Below the pieces are notes generated by a model, which saw only the letters and a program-made list of their open reading frames with translations, did not search any database and was not told where the DNA came from. Positions 20,300 through 31,539 of a stretch of 64,000 bases of DNA are shown in pieces. The stretch is from the NCBI GenBank assembly GCA_963669155.1, contig OZ022591.1:19443422-19507421 (forward strand). Direction: 5' to 3'. Both the position numbers and the translations under genes were made by a program. The stretch is from Arbacia lixula (Eukaryota; Echinodermata; Echinoidea; Arbacioida; Arbaciidae). Position 1 is the first letter of the stretch, and every line of letters starts with the position of its first letter.

Positions 20300-22690
20300 T
20301 AGTTCCATGAATGAAGCTCATATCTTTGCTATGTGTAGCATGCCGTGCCGCGCACAATTGAGTGTTGCAATAAAATGTGCAAGTACAGTTTGTTTTCTCC
20401 CAATTGGGTGTGCATGTATATCATAGCGGGCCTGGGAGCAGTGCATGCATTTGATAGCGCTGGGTGTCATACACAAAAATGCCTGCAACCCCTTCATTTG
20501 TGAAAATATATGTATGCAAAAATAGTACTATATACATACACTGTATTATATACAGTATGAAACATTTTTAAATTATATGTGCAGTGTATATATATATCCA
20601 GCTCTTTATATTTCATTCAATCAAATCAAGCTCAATTCCATTTTACTTTATAATAGTCGATTTTTAGTGTGCAGCTGTCATTCACTTCAAATATAAGATG
20701 GTCATGATGAAGGGACGTACCCATCATCGGGAAATTAAGAACCGTTCTGCCGTGATCACGAATCCTGTTCACACATGGATCATGTGAAGCAATTGTCTCA
20801 AAATGATAGTCTGAAATTAACTGAGGACAAGCTACCTGACGATAGGTCCACACAATGCTAGCTCATAAAGTAATTAGGCATAGGGTTCCAGATGGTTGGT
20901 TCATGTTTTTTGTTTTGTGTGTGTTTGCTTGTATTGTTTTTTCTGTGATGTATTTTTAAAGTACGCATTTGTATGTAATTTGTGTACTTTGGTTTATCTT
21001 ACTGTATGTCATTTAAATAATGGACTATATATTCAATGTGAATTGAACCACATTATCACACCTCACAAGCCATCGGCTTTCTGGTGATGCCTTATATCCA
21101 TTGTTCATGAAAGTTGTTTATTTTTGTTTGTTAAATTAATAATGAATTGAATTGTAATGATAATGTTCATAATATGCATTTTTTTTTAACTTGATGTGAA
21201 ATTCCCTCCATTATGTTGACTGTAGTTTCCACTTTTTCATAAATGTTCTTAGTTTTGGTTTATTAGTCGACACGAACCCAATATTTTTGTGTGTATTTTG
21301 TTTCTGTTGTATTATTCATATCATTTGAGTGTTTATTCAGATATGAATATTATGTCATCATAATCGTGTACTATAATGTTGGTTGCCTTGTTTGTAGATT
21401 GATTATATAGATTCTAGTAATTAGGATGTTCGAATATAATGAATTATAGACAATGAATTTATCAGCTTGGTCCTTGTTGTTTATTCTCGGTTCATGATTG
21501 GGATTACACTGTTTGTCACACAACTCTAAATGGCGCTATAAACTGATAATTGACTGCTACACTACATGTACAAAAAGAGTTTCCATTTAGTGGATGTTGA
21601 AGAAAGGGGGAGGAGGGGTGACCAATGTAACAAATAATTTAATATACCATGTTTTTGCAGGAAGTTTTTCATAAAAATTGTATGAATTAATGATTTGTTT
21701 TCCTGAGAAAGAACTATTTTCTTGTAAATATTTGATTTATCACTGTACCAAGAGCTGTAAATATATGAGAGTGATTTTATACATGCACCTTGTAGCTCGC
21801 ATATTCTTTTGATATCAGAGATGTTAAGTAGACTTCTGTCTTGTATTTTGATTGGGACTGTATTATATTTCATATTAAATGCTTGAATTAGGGGATATTG
21901 TGATTTGTTGCAGATGCTAAGTGTACAAATAAATCATACATATCATGAAACATGAAAGGTGTTAAAACAGCTCTTGACACTTCCTTGTAATAATCCTGTA
22001 AATATGTAATTATATTTTCACTGTTCCCTGCATGGGTATAATAATATACCCGGTTTCTGTAGTCGATTTCTTATGGCTCTACACCTAGTACCATTCATGG
22101 AGGAGACAATATTTGTCTCTGTCTTCCATTTGAGTGGAACATTGCAGTGAAAAATATAATTTGTTTCTGCATTCCCATAATAAACCTATGAAGAGAATTA
22201 CACGATGTGCGCAAAATATACACCCATGGGGTTTAAACCTGAGACCTTGTGCTTTTATATTATGTTATGCACAATTTCTAACAACTAGCGCTGCACTGTG
22301 TACCCACTTTCACCAAATAAATATTGCTGCATAATAAAAAGCAATTAATGTTTTCCTTCGATAAACGGAACTCTCCACACTTTAGCAGCAATCAAATATG
22401 ATATACACAGTATTCCTTATGCATTGAATTTTACTACATGAATTTACATCTGCTAGAAATCAAATGCTGTGTTATTACATAACAGATCAGAGTAGCAGCC
22501 AAAACGTCGCCGTATTTTATACATCGCCTATCGTGAGTCATCGAATAACATAAGTGTAAACAGTATAAGACCTGATAAACTGTTCAGCTTTCACCTCATT
22601 GTCAGTAATTTACTTAAATGATTTGTCATATCATTGTTTTGAAAGCCACGGAATTCTGAGGAATATGGCCATTTTCGATTTAGATTTTGT
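20300..22690. other. No recognisable gene
   Basis: AT-rich, without exon-like frames or an inverted-repeat element I can support. A few AATAAA words (20363, 21928) could serve long 3' UTRs. Confidence 0.5.
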
Positions 22691-25600
22691 AGATTTTATT
22701 CAACTCTGTCGACCCCCTTTCGGGGTATAAGAGTACATCACAAGATAGTCAACATAAATACAGTACAAGTAAAAAAAAAAAAACACATCGTAATGAATAT
22801 ATAACATAAAAACACGATATAGAACATGTTTAACTGGCGTCCGTGTCCAGTCTATAACCTTATGATATACATGTCCATACATACAATAGGTCATATTCTA
22901 GGTAATGTATTAGGATATAAAAAGGATCTAACACTAAGGTCTAGTACACAACAGTTATAAGTCAAGCTTAATAGGTTGCCTGATTGTTCTACCTACTAAG
23001 ACTGGTACGGGTAACTAAACTTGTGTTTACATGCCATGCAACTAATATCCACAATCTTTGGCATATTAACATTGTTATTATAGCGAAATGCTTCATGATG
23101 ATGTCAGCAAATTTGGCATTTTTTTTTTTTTAGCTGGTAAGCATCTCCGGTGCGAAACAAATTTGACATATGGTAGGCATAATTAGGGTATTTTTCTAAA
23201 AGACGGCGACGTAAATATAATTTCCTTTCCTGACTAGAAATTAGACAAAGAAATAAAAAGTGGAATTCATCCCCTACAACTGACATTCTGCAATAAGGAC
23301 ACTCTAATTCCTTAATGGTACACTCTCTGAATGTACCATTGATAACTGGCAAACGGTGTGATCTACATCTAAAACGAGACAGAGATATTACATCTTTAGG
23401 ATTCAATTGTACTAAATACTCTTCAAAGAAATTGTCCTCTTGAATATCCTGTAATTTAGGCATACACTATTCGACCACGTTTTAGCTTAATTTCCATTCC
23501 TGTTTGTACATACCGTTAAGTCTTAATTTAAGGGCATTAAGAGTCCAGGGGGTGTTTCACCAAGCTGTTCGTAAGTTACGAACGACTTTGCGAACGACTG
23601 GTGATCCCTCCTTGTGCTAAATCACATTCTCAATGAACATATTGTGGTATCGCATATAGCACAAGAAGGGATCACCAGTCGTTCGTAAAGTCGTTCGTAA
23701 GTAATACTGAAACCAATGCCTTGATGACACGTTACCCAATCCAGTACTATTCATAATACCTTTGATGCACGTAAGCCATTTCTGGTCTTCACCATGTACG
23801 TCTTTGAATATATATAGCAAAAATGCGTATTTTGCGGATTATTTTGCGGATTATTCTTCACAAGCCTAAGCCAAAAGCCTACCATTCTACATTTAATCTT
23901 GTTTATTTTTGCAAGAATACCACGTCCTGTTTCTCTGTTATATCACACAATCAGGGGTAAATTTATTTACATGTAATATTTACTTCAGAAACTTTCTGTG
24001 AAATATTTCTATTTGATTCAAATCTTCATAACACCATACCTCACAGCCATACAAGAATTGGCAAAACTAAGTGATCGAATAACTCACATTGGATATCTAA
24101 CGGCAAATTAAGCTTCTTCGCTTTAACCTTCATGCTAAATAAAGCTTTCCTTGCTTGGGAGACTTGCTTGGATATTCACTTCTTGAAACTTCCATTAAAA
24201 TTGAACTTACACCGAGGTACACAAAGTCACAACGTCAACAGTTTCATTGCCAATGTGAAATATTGGAAATTTGCTTACTTTTCCCCTGGAGAATATCATT
24301 ACTTTAGATTTACTTGCATTAACACTCAATTTCCATTCATGACAGTATTGCCCGCACAAATTAAGGGCTGACGGGAGTTCCTCTGGGGTTTCAGCTAGGA
24401 CTGTTGCATCATCAGCATTCAATAGAGTATATAAAGGTGGAGGAACAGATCCAAATTTCCACTGGCATCTAGTGTTCTTTGTTACACTTTTCCTTCGCTA
24501 AATATTCCAGGCCATTGTAGTGCATACTAATGTATGCCTCCATAATATTGCGAAGAGCAAAGGAGAGAGATTTTCACCCTGTCTGACTCCAATGTTACAC
24601 TGTTCAAAATGCATCAGATGATTTACCATCAACAAAAAAGAAGACTTTGCACACTTATACATATTCTTCATAACTTGAAAAACCTTTCCATTGACTCCAG
24701 ACTTCAATAACTTAATTATACCACAAGGATGTCATGTCAACTAAATCAAAGGCCTTCCTGTAGCCAATGAAGGCACAGTTTATTCGTTTTTCCTATATTC
24801 GTTTTTCCTAAACATATATTACCGTGCTTATAATGCGAATCATATGTGGTCAGTGGTTAAGTAACCATGCTAACCATCACGAAAGCCTGCTTGTTCTTCC
24901 CCAAGCTTTGCTTTGTTCGTGAAGTTATTCTACCATTCAAAGCTGAAGTGAATAACTTTCCTAAACAACTCAAAAGGGTTAATTTTATTCCTCTGTAATT
25001 TTCTGGATCCGTATCTTTACCTTTATCCTTTAAGATAGTGATAATCATTCCAAGAGATCATCTTTTCGAACAATACCACTTTCTAATACAATATTTAAAA
25101 ACGCAGTGATCACTTCTAAAACTTTTGTAGAGCAATTCTTGAAAAAGTCATTCCTCATCATATCAACACCACAAGCCTTATTGTTCTTCAATTTCTTAAC
25201 AGTCATGATATAAAAACTCACTAACAGTGATATGAGAGTTCAATTCATCATTTATAGGATTTAAGATGTCATGATCTTCAAACGATGTTCACAAATGGTC
25301 TCTGATTCATCACCATGGAGACGAAGAAAATGGTCAAAAAGTGTTTAAGTAGAACTTTAGAGGCACTTGAATCTATTCTTTGCAGATGGATTACCATTCA
25401 AACTTTTCCAGTATTCCCTTGGGTCTTGTGCCTTTATTGTACAAAGATGAGCATTAAAAGATTGATTATATTTTCTTAGTTTTCCTCTTAATAATCTCTT
25501 ATACCTTTTGGAAGCATAACCATTTGTGTCTTAGAGGTTGTCCCCTCATATCTTGTTTACTTTTCTGCATATTTTCAACTGGAAGTATTTCAATCTTGCT

Positions 25601-25850
25601 TCTTTACACTTAGTGTCATACCAATTAAGGTTTATTTTTTACAATTTTTATTCTCTTTGTGGTGCTTGGGACGGATAGTTTTATTTTCATAAATGCCAAC
25701 ATCCTGAGCAATATCTAGAAAAGTATCACATAAATAAGTGCATGCAGAAATTAGCAATACCATTTAGTGTGAGGTTCGTACCATCCAAGCTCATGCAACA
25801 ATTTATCTACGGATTCATCTTTATAACGCTTGCACACCAGACCATTTGAA
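22690..25850 (-). mobile_element. Degraded LINE on the minus strand
   Basis: In minus-strand order: about 25048-24857 encodes KDKGKDTDPENYRGI, the start of a reverse transcriptase; 24707-24498 encodes GVRQGENLSPLLFA; 24422-24207 begins NADDATVLAETPEELP, a decayed YADD catalytic box; 23463-23104 encodes the C-terminal cysteine region with ECPYCRMSVVGDEFHFLFLC. Frameshifts separate all parts. The left limit near 22690 and right limit near 25850 are guesses. A hairpin MITE at 23551-23740 interrupts it. Confidence 0.82.
23551..23740. mobile_element. Hairpin MITE (GTTCGTAAGTTACGAACGAC arms) inside the LINE
   Basis: GCGAACGACTGGTGATCCCT at about 23591 is mirrored by GGGATCACCAGTCGTTCGTA at 23669. 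The arms also share the TTGTGCTA/TAGCACAA pair. The left outer end is GGTGTTTCACCAAGCTG; the right outer end is more eroded. Confidence 0.75.
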
Positions 25851-25854
25851 GATC

Positions 25855-25886
25855 ATTAGGTGGTCTGTCGCCAACGACAGATCACC
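25855..25886. repeat. Short perfect hairpin beside the TTC microsatellite
   Basis: GGTGGTCTGTCG, a short CCAA loop, then CGACAGATCACC. It marks the left edge of a repeat that continues through the TTC run to about 27320. Confidence 0.7.
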
Positions 25887-25910
25887 TCTTAATTTCGTTA
25901 GAATTTTCTT

Positions 25911-26098
25911 TATCTTCTTCTTCTTCTTCTTCTTCTTCTTCTTCTTCTTCTTCTTCTTCTTCTTCTTCTTCTTCTTCTTCTTCTTCTTCTTCTTCTTCTT
26001 CTTCTTCTTCTTCTTCTTCTTCTTCTTCTTCTTCTTCTTCTTCTTCTTCTTCTTCTTCTTCTTCTTCTTCTTCTTCTTCTTCTTCTTCTTCTTCTTTA
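25911..26098. repeat. Long TTC (GAA) microsatellite
   Basis: About 60 uninterrupted TTC units on the + strand. GAA/TTC runs of this length can form triplex DNA, and the exact length is likely to vary between individuals and assemblies. Confidence 0.98.
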
Positions 26099-26339
26099 TT
26101 TTTATTCCTTCACCCCCACTTTTTTGTGCCGCGCATAACTCCTAATTACCCGCGTTATTTTTATTGAAACTTTTATCACTTCTTGGTATTAATGTAATCT
26201 TTTAGGAATAAGCTTTTCAAGGTCATCACCTCATCGTGACGTCATCAACGAGCAACTTAATGAAAAGCTATTACTTCATCCTACTCTAGAATGGCTAATT
26301 GGATCAAAATGAAATTTGACATGAATAGATTTAACATGT

Positions 26340-27320
26340 AGACAAAAAAAAAAAAAAAAAAAAAACGCGCGCGTACGCGTACGCGTTAATGCATTTACAA
26401 GCGTGCAAAATTCAAAATTGCTCCAAATCAGCTTGAACTTTTTTTGCATAAGTTCCAGGCCATTTCGAGCATTTCAAAAATTTCCGCACGTGCGCGCGCG
26501 TTCGCGCGTTTTTCCATGCGTAACGCAAACGCAGCGTCAAAATTCCGTTTTTTTTTTACTAGTTTCATGTTTCTGACACTCCATAGATCACATCCTGCAA
26601 TTTTTAGCCATTTCCATGCAAGAACAAGGTCGTGCGGGTGCGTCAAAGTTGAAAGTCTGCGCGCGTGCGTCAATACGTTTTTGTGTGCAAATATAGTAAA
26701 AAAAACATGACTACCTTTAATCGGCCATAGCTCTACAGAATGGCTGGTGACCCACAATTTTTTTTCAATATCCCAAAAGAGTGGGAAATGTAGATGTGAT
26801 TTCATGTCCAATCTAGCCTTTAAATTTAGTTTAACGTAATTATATTGCCATATGAATCGAAAAAATGATTTTCCATGTATGACGTCATGAACTTTTTTAA
26901 CCGCTTCTCAGTAATCCATGGTCAATTTTCTCCCAAATTTCAGTATGTTGTAGCTGAGACCTTGCTCTATGGTGAAAGTTGCCTTCATTTTTCATTTTGA
27001 TCACGTCTTCACGGTGTAAATTTCATTAAACGCATGAATGTCAAAATCGGACGCACGTTTAATGTCAATGGAAGCCGGGGTATTTATGAAATGACATGAC
27101 GAGCTTCTAGGGGCTGTATCTCACTAATATGTGAAGCTTTCACTCTGAAATTTCAGTATGTTGTAGCTGAGTCTAGTAGCTTTCGGAATGGTTGTCTTTT
27201 TTTTTTATTCAGATGTCGGGATCATGCCGAAAATGGCATTGAAATTTGAAATTGTGGTATCAAAATCGAAATGAGATAAACACGTAAGCTTTCGTATAAT
27301 AAGCCATCTACAGTTTAAAG
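26340..27320. repeat. Dispersed repeat with CG-rich purine/pyrimidine alternation
   Basis: Poly-A at 26345-26364 precedes CGCGCGCGTACGCGTACGCG, and CGCGCG-rich words recur at 26485-26510 and 26655-26670. The phrase AAATTTCAGTATGTTGTAGC occurs twice (26936 and 27151), and GGGGCTGTATCTCACTAATA at 27111 resembles 33236-33290, so this is a family present more than once in the window. No coding signal. Confidence 0.6.
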
Positions 27321-27324
27321 CATT

Positions 27325-30300
27325 AAGGCGGATTCACACTGCATCCGACATCCGACATTCCGACACACGATACGACTTTCGACACGACATTTCAGTTCAC
27401 ACTGACAACGACTTTTCAAAATGTCGTGCAAAAAGTCGGATGGCACGACATGTGCTGTCGGTCAATCAATTATCAAGTTTTTTATGCAATATCCAAGCAT
27501 AAACACAAGAAAAATATTGATCTGAGAAGGACGAGAAGTAGGGGTGAAGAAGGAAGAATGAGAAAGGAAAGAACTTACGGCCAAAGCGGGAGAAAAGGGA
27601 GGATTATTAGAGCGGTAGAAGACAGGAGCAAGAAAGAAAGAAGGAAGAGATAGAAAAAAAAATGGAAAGGAATATAAAACGAGGGGGAAAGGGAAGGAAA
27701 CGCGAGGAAGGGAACAAGGGAGGGGGAGAAGAGGGTGAATTGATGGTGAGGAATAGAGGAGAAGAGGAGGAGGAGCAGTACGGCAAGGAAGGAAGGATGA
27801 AAGGGGGGGAGTAGGGAAAATAATCAAGTGAGAATGACTAGAAGAAGGAAGGGTGAATGAGGAGGAGAAACAAAAGACGAAGGACACAAAGATAATCATC
27901 GTCTTCCTCCTTCTCCACCATCTCCCTCCTCTTCCACGCATTCGCTTCCCTCTCTTTCTTCTCCTTCCCTCTACTCTTACGTCTCCTTATTCATTCTTAT
28001 GCTCTTGCCTCAATACTAGATCAAGTTACAGATACGTACTTATCCAAAATAAAGGAAAACCAGCATCAATATTTCGTGTGGGGAAGTTGGCATAATCACA
28101 CTCACCCTATCCTTCTTTACAATGGTGAAGAGAGAGAATTTACGTTATTACATCAATCATAACAATAGTCCATTATAAGATGGGTAGGTTATGTCTTTAT
28201 CTACTTCATTCGCTATGCCTACGTTAAGGCATGTTTGGGATTTTTTTATACATGTACTAGACATATGCAGTATAAATCATATCAACAACATGACATTGTA
28301 TGCATGTACAATATAGATTGCAGGTATCACGATTCCTCAAATAGAAATATCAAATTATTGAGTTTGTACCATTCAGTGATTTGAGTGTCCGGTTCAAACT
28401 AAATCTATCTGCTAGATTCTGCTTTGACAAATCTGCATCAACACAACATAATTACCCCCGGTCCACTTCTCTCATTAATGAACACAGAATAGGCATATCC
28501 TCCCTCGGCACCAAACTCCTCTAATCTAGGGCTACATCTGTACATATATTTGTTTCAGCCTCAAACCCCCTTCTTAATTTTCCTTTCACAGATTCGATCA
28601 TTTATGTTATGTATAGACTGTTGAAATACACGATGAGAACTTTCTTAAAGATCAAGAAACAATATCCTACGAAACTACATCGGAAGGGGGGGGGAGCACC
28701 CCCCCCCCCCCACTCATCTTCTCAGACATCCTTCTCCCGCACCCTCGAAATGGCATCTCCCCCACCCCCCCCCCCACCCCCCCCCAAAAAAAAAACAAAA
28801 AAAAAACACCCAAACAAACAAACAAACACAAAAACAAAACAAAACAACAAACAAAAAACTTTACATGTTTACGTCAGTGTGCGTGATGCAAGAAAAGTAT
28901 CCAATAAAACATTGTGAACAGTTGAACAGGCCTACTCTTGATATTAAATTTATTTAAATTTATGCAAAGAAATTTTGAATATTGGTATTCTTTTTAGGAA
29001 CATCCCGCATATCTACAGCCATTCTACATGTAATCATTTAACTAACGAACTAAATCATTCCACCAACAGTGACTTTGCCAGAAAAATAGTTACACTTCTT
29101 ATTTTTTTTAGTCTACAAACTAACGTTAAGAAGTTTTACGTTAAAGAAAGCTGTCACCATTCCCCTACGAACATAAATGAATCTACATTAGCTCCTCATG
29201 TAAACTTAGTTGAGAGTCTTTTAAACCCGAAAGAACAGTTACTTAAACCCATGAATACAGGCCAATTCATCTCTATTTTTGGTTAGTCAGATCTCACTAC
29301 AATTAAGGTTTGGTTATGTTGGTAGAATTTAGACGAGCAGATAACTTGCTGTGATTGAAGTAGACTCTACTTGATGATATTGATAGACTGCTGACTAGTA
29401 CGAATTGTAACTAAACCAGTAAATCTGAGTGTAGCAAATTATCTATTCTAGTTCTAGAGGTAGACTGCATACATTTATAGTGCGAACCAACGTCAGATAT
29501 ATGTAACAGTCAATTAATTTCTCTACTAAAACTAGTAGATCTAATACGAGTATGCACTCCGTGGACCTAGATCTATTCGCATGAGCACGCCCGGCCGGTC
29601 GGCCGGCTGGCTAGATTTATCATAACAACAGGATAGACCTGCTGGCTACCCATGACTACAGGTCTAGGTACGGTCGAGTCCAGATCTAAAAGAAGACGTG
29701 AGTAGTAGACTAGCTGCTAAAGAAATTTGTTTTGGATCTGGGAAATCTACACTCTAATTAATAGACTAGACCTACACCCTAGATAGATATCTGTGTTGTT
29801 ATGGGTGAGCGGGCTGGTACTAGTCACGACTAGACTAGTGGTAGCAGTAAGTGATCAATGATACGTTTGTCGTGTTAGGTTAGATCTCACTTCGATCTCA
29901 GGACATTTTAACTGCCTTTAACAGCCATGTTGACCTCGAGGCTGTAGTGTAGACCTATAATTTAACTTTAGATCGACCGTTTTATTCATAAATGAAATCT
30001 AGATCTATCTATTAAAACTGACATTCGAACAGAGTAAACGAACACACTACAATTAACTGCACTACCGTTTAGACTAGTAGAGTACGCGTAAACAGGAATG
30101 TTTATGTTGAACTGTTGGATATGCAACAGCTTTCTAGTACTAGTAGATCTAAACGAGCCTAATCCGAGTATAAACATAAACCGGTTATACTCTTCTGAAT
30201 CTTCTTCTGAAGTATAGTCGACAGGGCGGCATCCACCGCATATCGCCAACTTTTGATGTAAACATCGTGTGTGCTACTGCTGGGACGCTGCGAGCGCACA

Positions 30301-31535
30301 TTTAAAGCTGTCTACGGTGGTTGCCTCGACTATTTCCTCCCGTAATCTATTCCAGTCCCTTGGTGTTCTTACAAAAAATGAGTTCCTATATGTATCTGTT
30401 CTTGCAAATGGGATAATGATTTGTGCTTGATTATTTTTTCTTGTTCTGCTTTCAGGTGAATATGTGATGTACTCATCTGCACTGATGTCTACTTTGCCCT
30501 TTTGTATCTTGTACAGCATGGTTAGTCTGTTTCTTCTTCTTCTCGTTTCAAGTTGTTCCCACTTTAATCCTGTTAGCATCTGGGTGACACTGCTCTCCCA
30601 GATGCTAACAGGATTAAAGTGGGAACAACTTGAAACGAGAAGAAGAAGAAACAGACTAACCATGCTGTACAAGATACAAAAGGGCAAAGTAGACATCAGT
30701 GCAGATGAGTACATACTCAATTCGTAACGTTTTATACCCGTCCAGACCTCTAAAACTAGATATATTTATGTTGCATGTACATGTCGGGGCCTTTCAAAGT
30801 TAAAGTGCGATTTAGATCTCACAAGACTTTCAAGTTAGAATGGTGACATTTATGCAGGTAGATAACAGTTGTATACACCATCAATCATCGTTGACTTTTT
30901 ACATGTAGACCCTTGGCCTTGGGTCTGTATAATTTTTAGCGTTTACTCATACGCGACTACGTAGACCTACTCCGAGTCCTCGAACGTAAACATTAGAATT
31001 GTCTTGAATCGAGGCCTTTAAAACTCAATTACCACTGATTACCGAGATTAACTCGCTATTAGCTGACATTAATGGACATTGATTAACTTACCATCAATAA
31101 GGAATCACATTCTTGTCCACCTTTCTTTACAAACGATGGCAAAATGCTTCACCAAAACATGATAAAGATATGATGCGTAGGGAAACATTGTCCAACACAC
31201 ATTTTAGTAGATGGGACTGAAGTGGGACCATCGCAGAGATTTTCTGCGAAGCAAAAGTCTTTTGACAAGCCAAACTTATGAAGTGACGTCATAGGAATCC
31301 GCCGTTGTGATTGGTCTTCGGCTAAATGTCGGATTGTCGTGCTTGAAAAATCGCTACATGATCCGATTTTTTAATACGACAAAATGTGTCGGACACGACT
31401 TTTTTTGTCGTGTTGCCTCAGTGTGAATGGACACATTGGATTTGCACTGTTTCGATTTTTATTTTGTCGGATCAAATGTCGGAAAGTCGTATGTCGTGTC
31501 GTATGTCGGAATGTCGGATGCAGTGTGAATCCGCC
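27325..31535. mobile_element. 4.2-kb element with long imperfect terminal inverted repeats
   Basis: Left end AAGGCGGATTCACACTGCAT at 27325; right end ATGCAGTGTGAATCCGCCTT at 31519-31538. The arms continue about 150 bp through runs of CCGACA/ACGACA and TGTCGGA/TGTCGT words. TTA lies outside both ends, which would fit PIF/Harbinger elements, but this is weak evidence. No transposase frame was recognised inside. The cargo includes a purine-rich stretch (27530-27850), poly-C/A runs (28685-28860), a CTAG-rich block (29380-30150) and a LINE fragment with a hairpin (30270-30714). Confidence 0.72.
30270..30714 (-). mobile_element. LINE 3' fragment with a perfect 118-bp inverted duplication
   Basis: On the minus strand 30600-30277 encodes the end of a LINE ORF2: QMLTGLKWEQLETRRR, LTMLYKIQKGKVDISA, FARTDTYRNSFFVRTPRDWN, VEATTVDSFKCAL, then a stop. 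The segment 30467-30584 is repeated as an exact reverse complement at 30597-30714, with a 12-bp spacer. The clade is uncertain (CR1/L2-like). Confidence 0.85.
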
Positions 31536-31539
31536 TTTA

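Noticed and set aside
25846-26145. Poly-Phe open frame
   Set aside because: It is only the TTC microsatellite.
29581-29615. CCGGCCGGTCGGCCGGC palindromic word as a possible protein-binding site
   Set aside because: Single occurrence with no further context; could be chance within the element.
30464-30727. Open frame on the + strand with a hydrophobic start
   Set aside because: It is the inverted copy of the LINE reverse transcriptase tail and reads across the hairpin.
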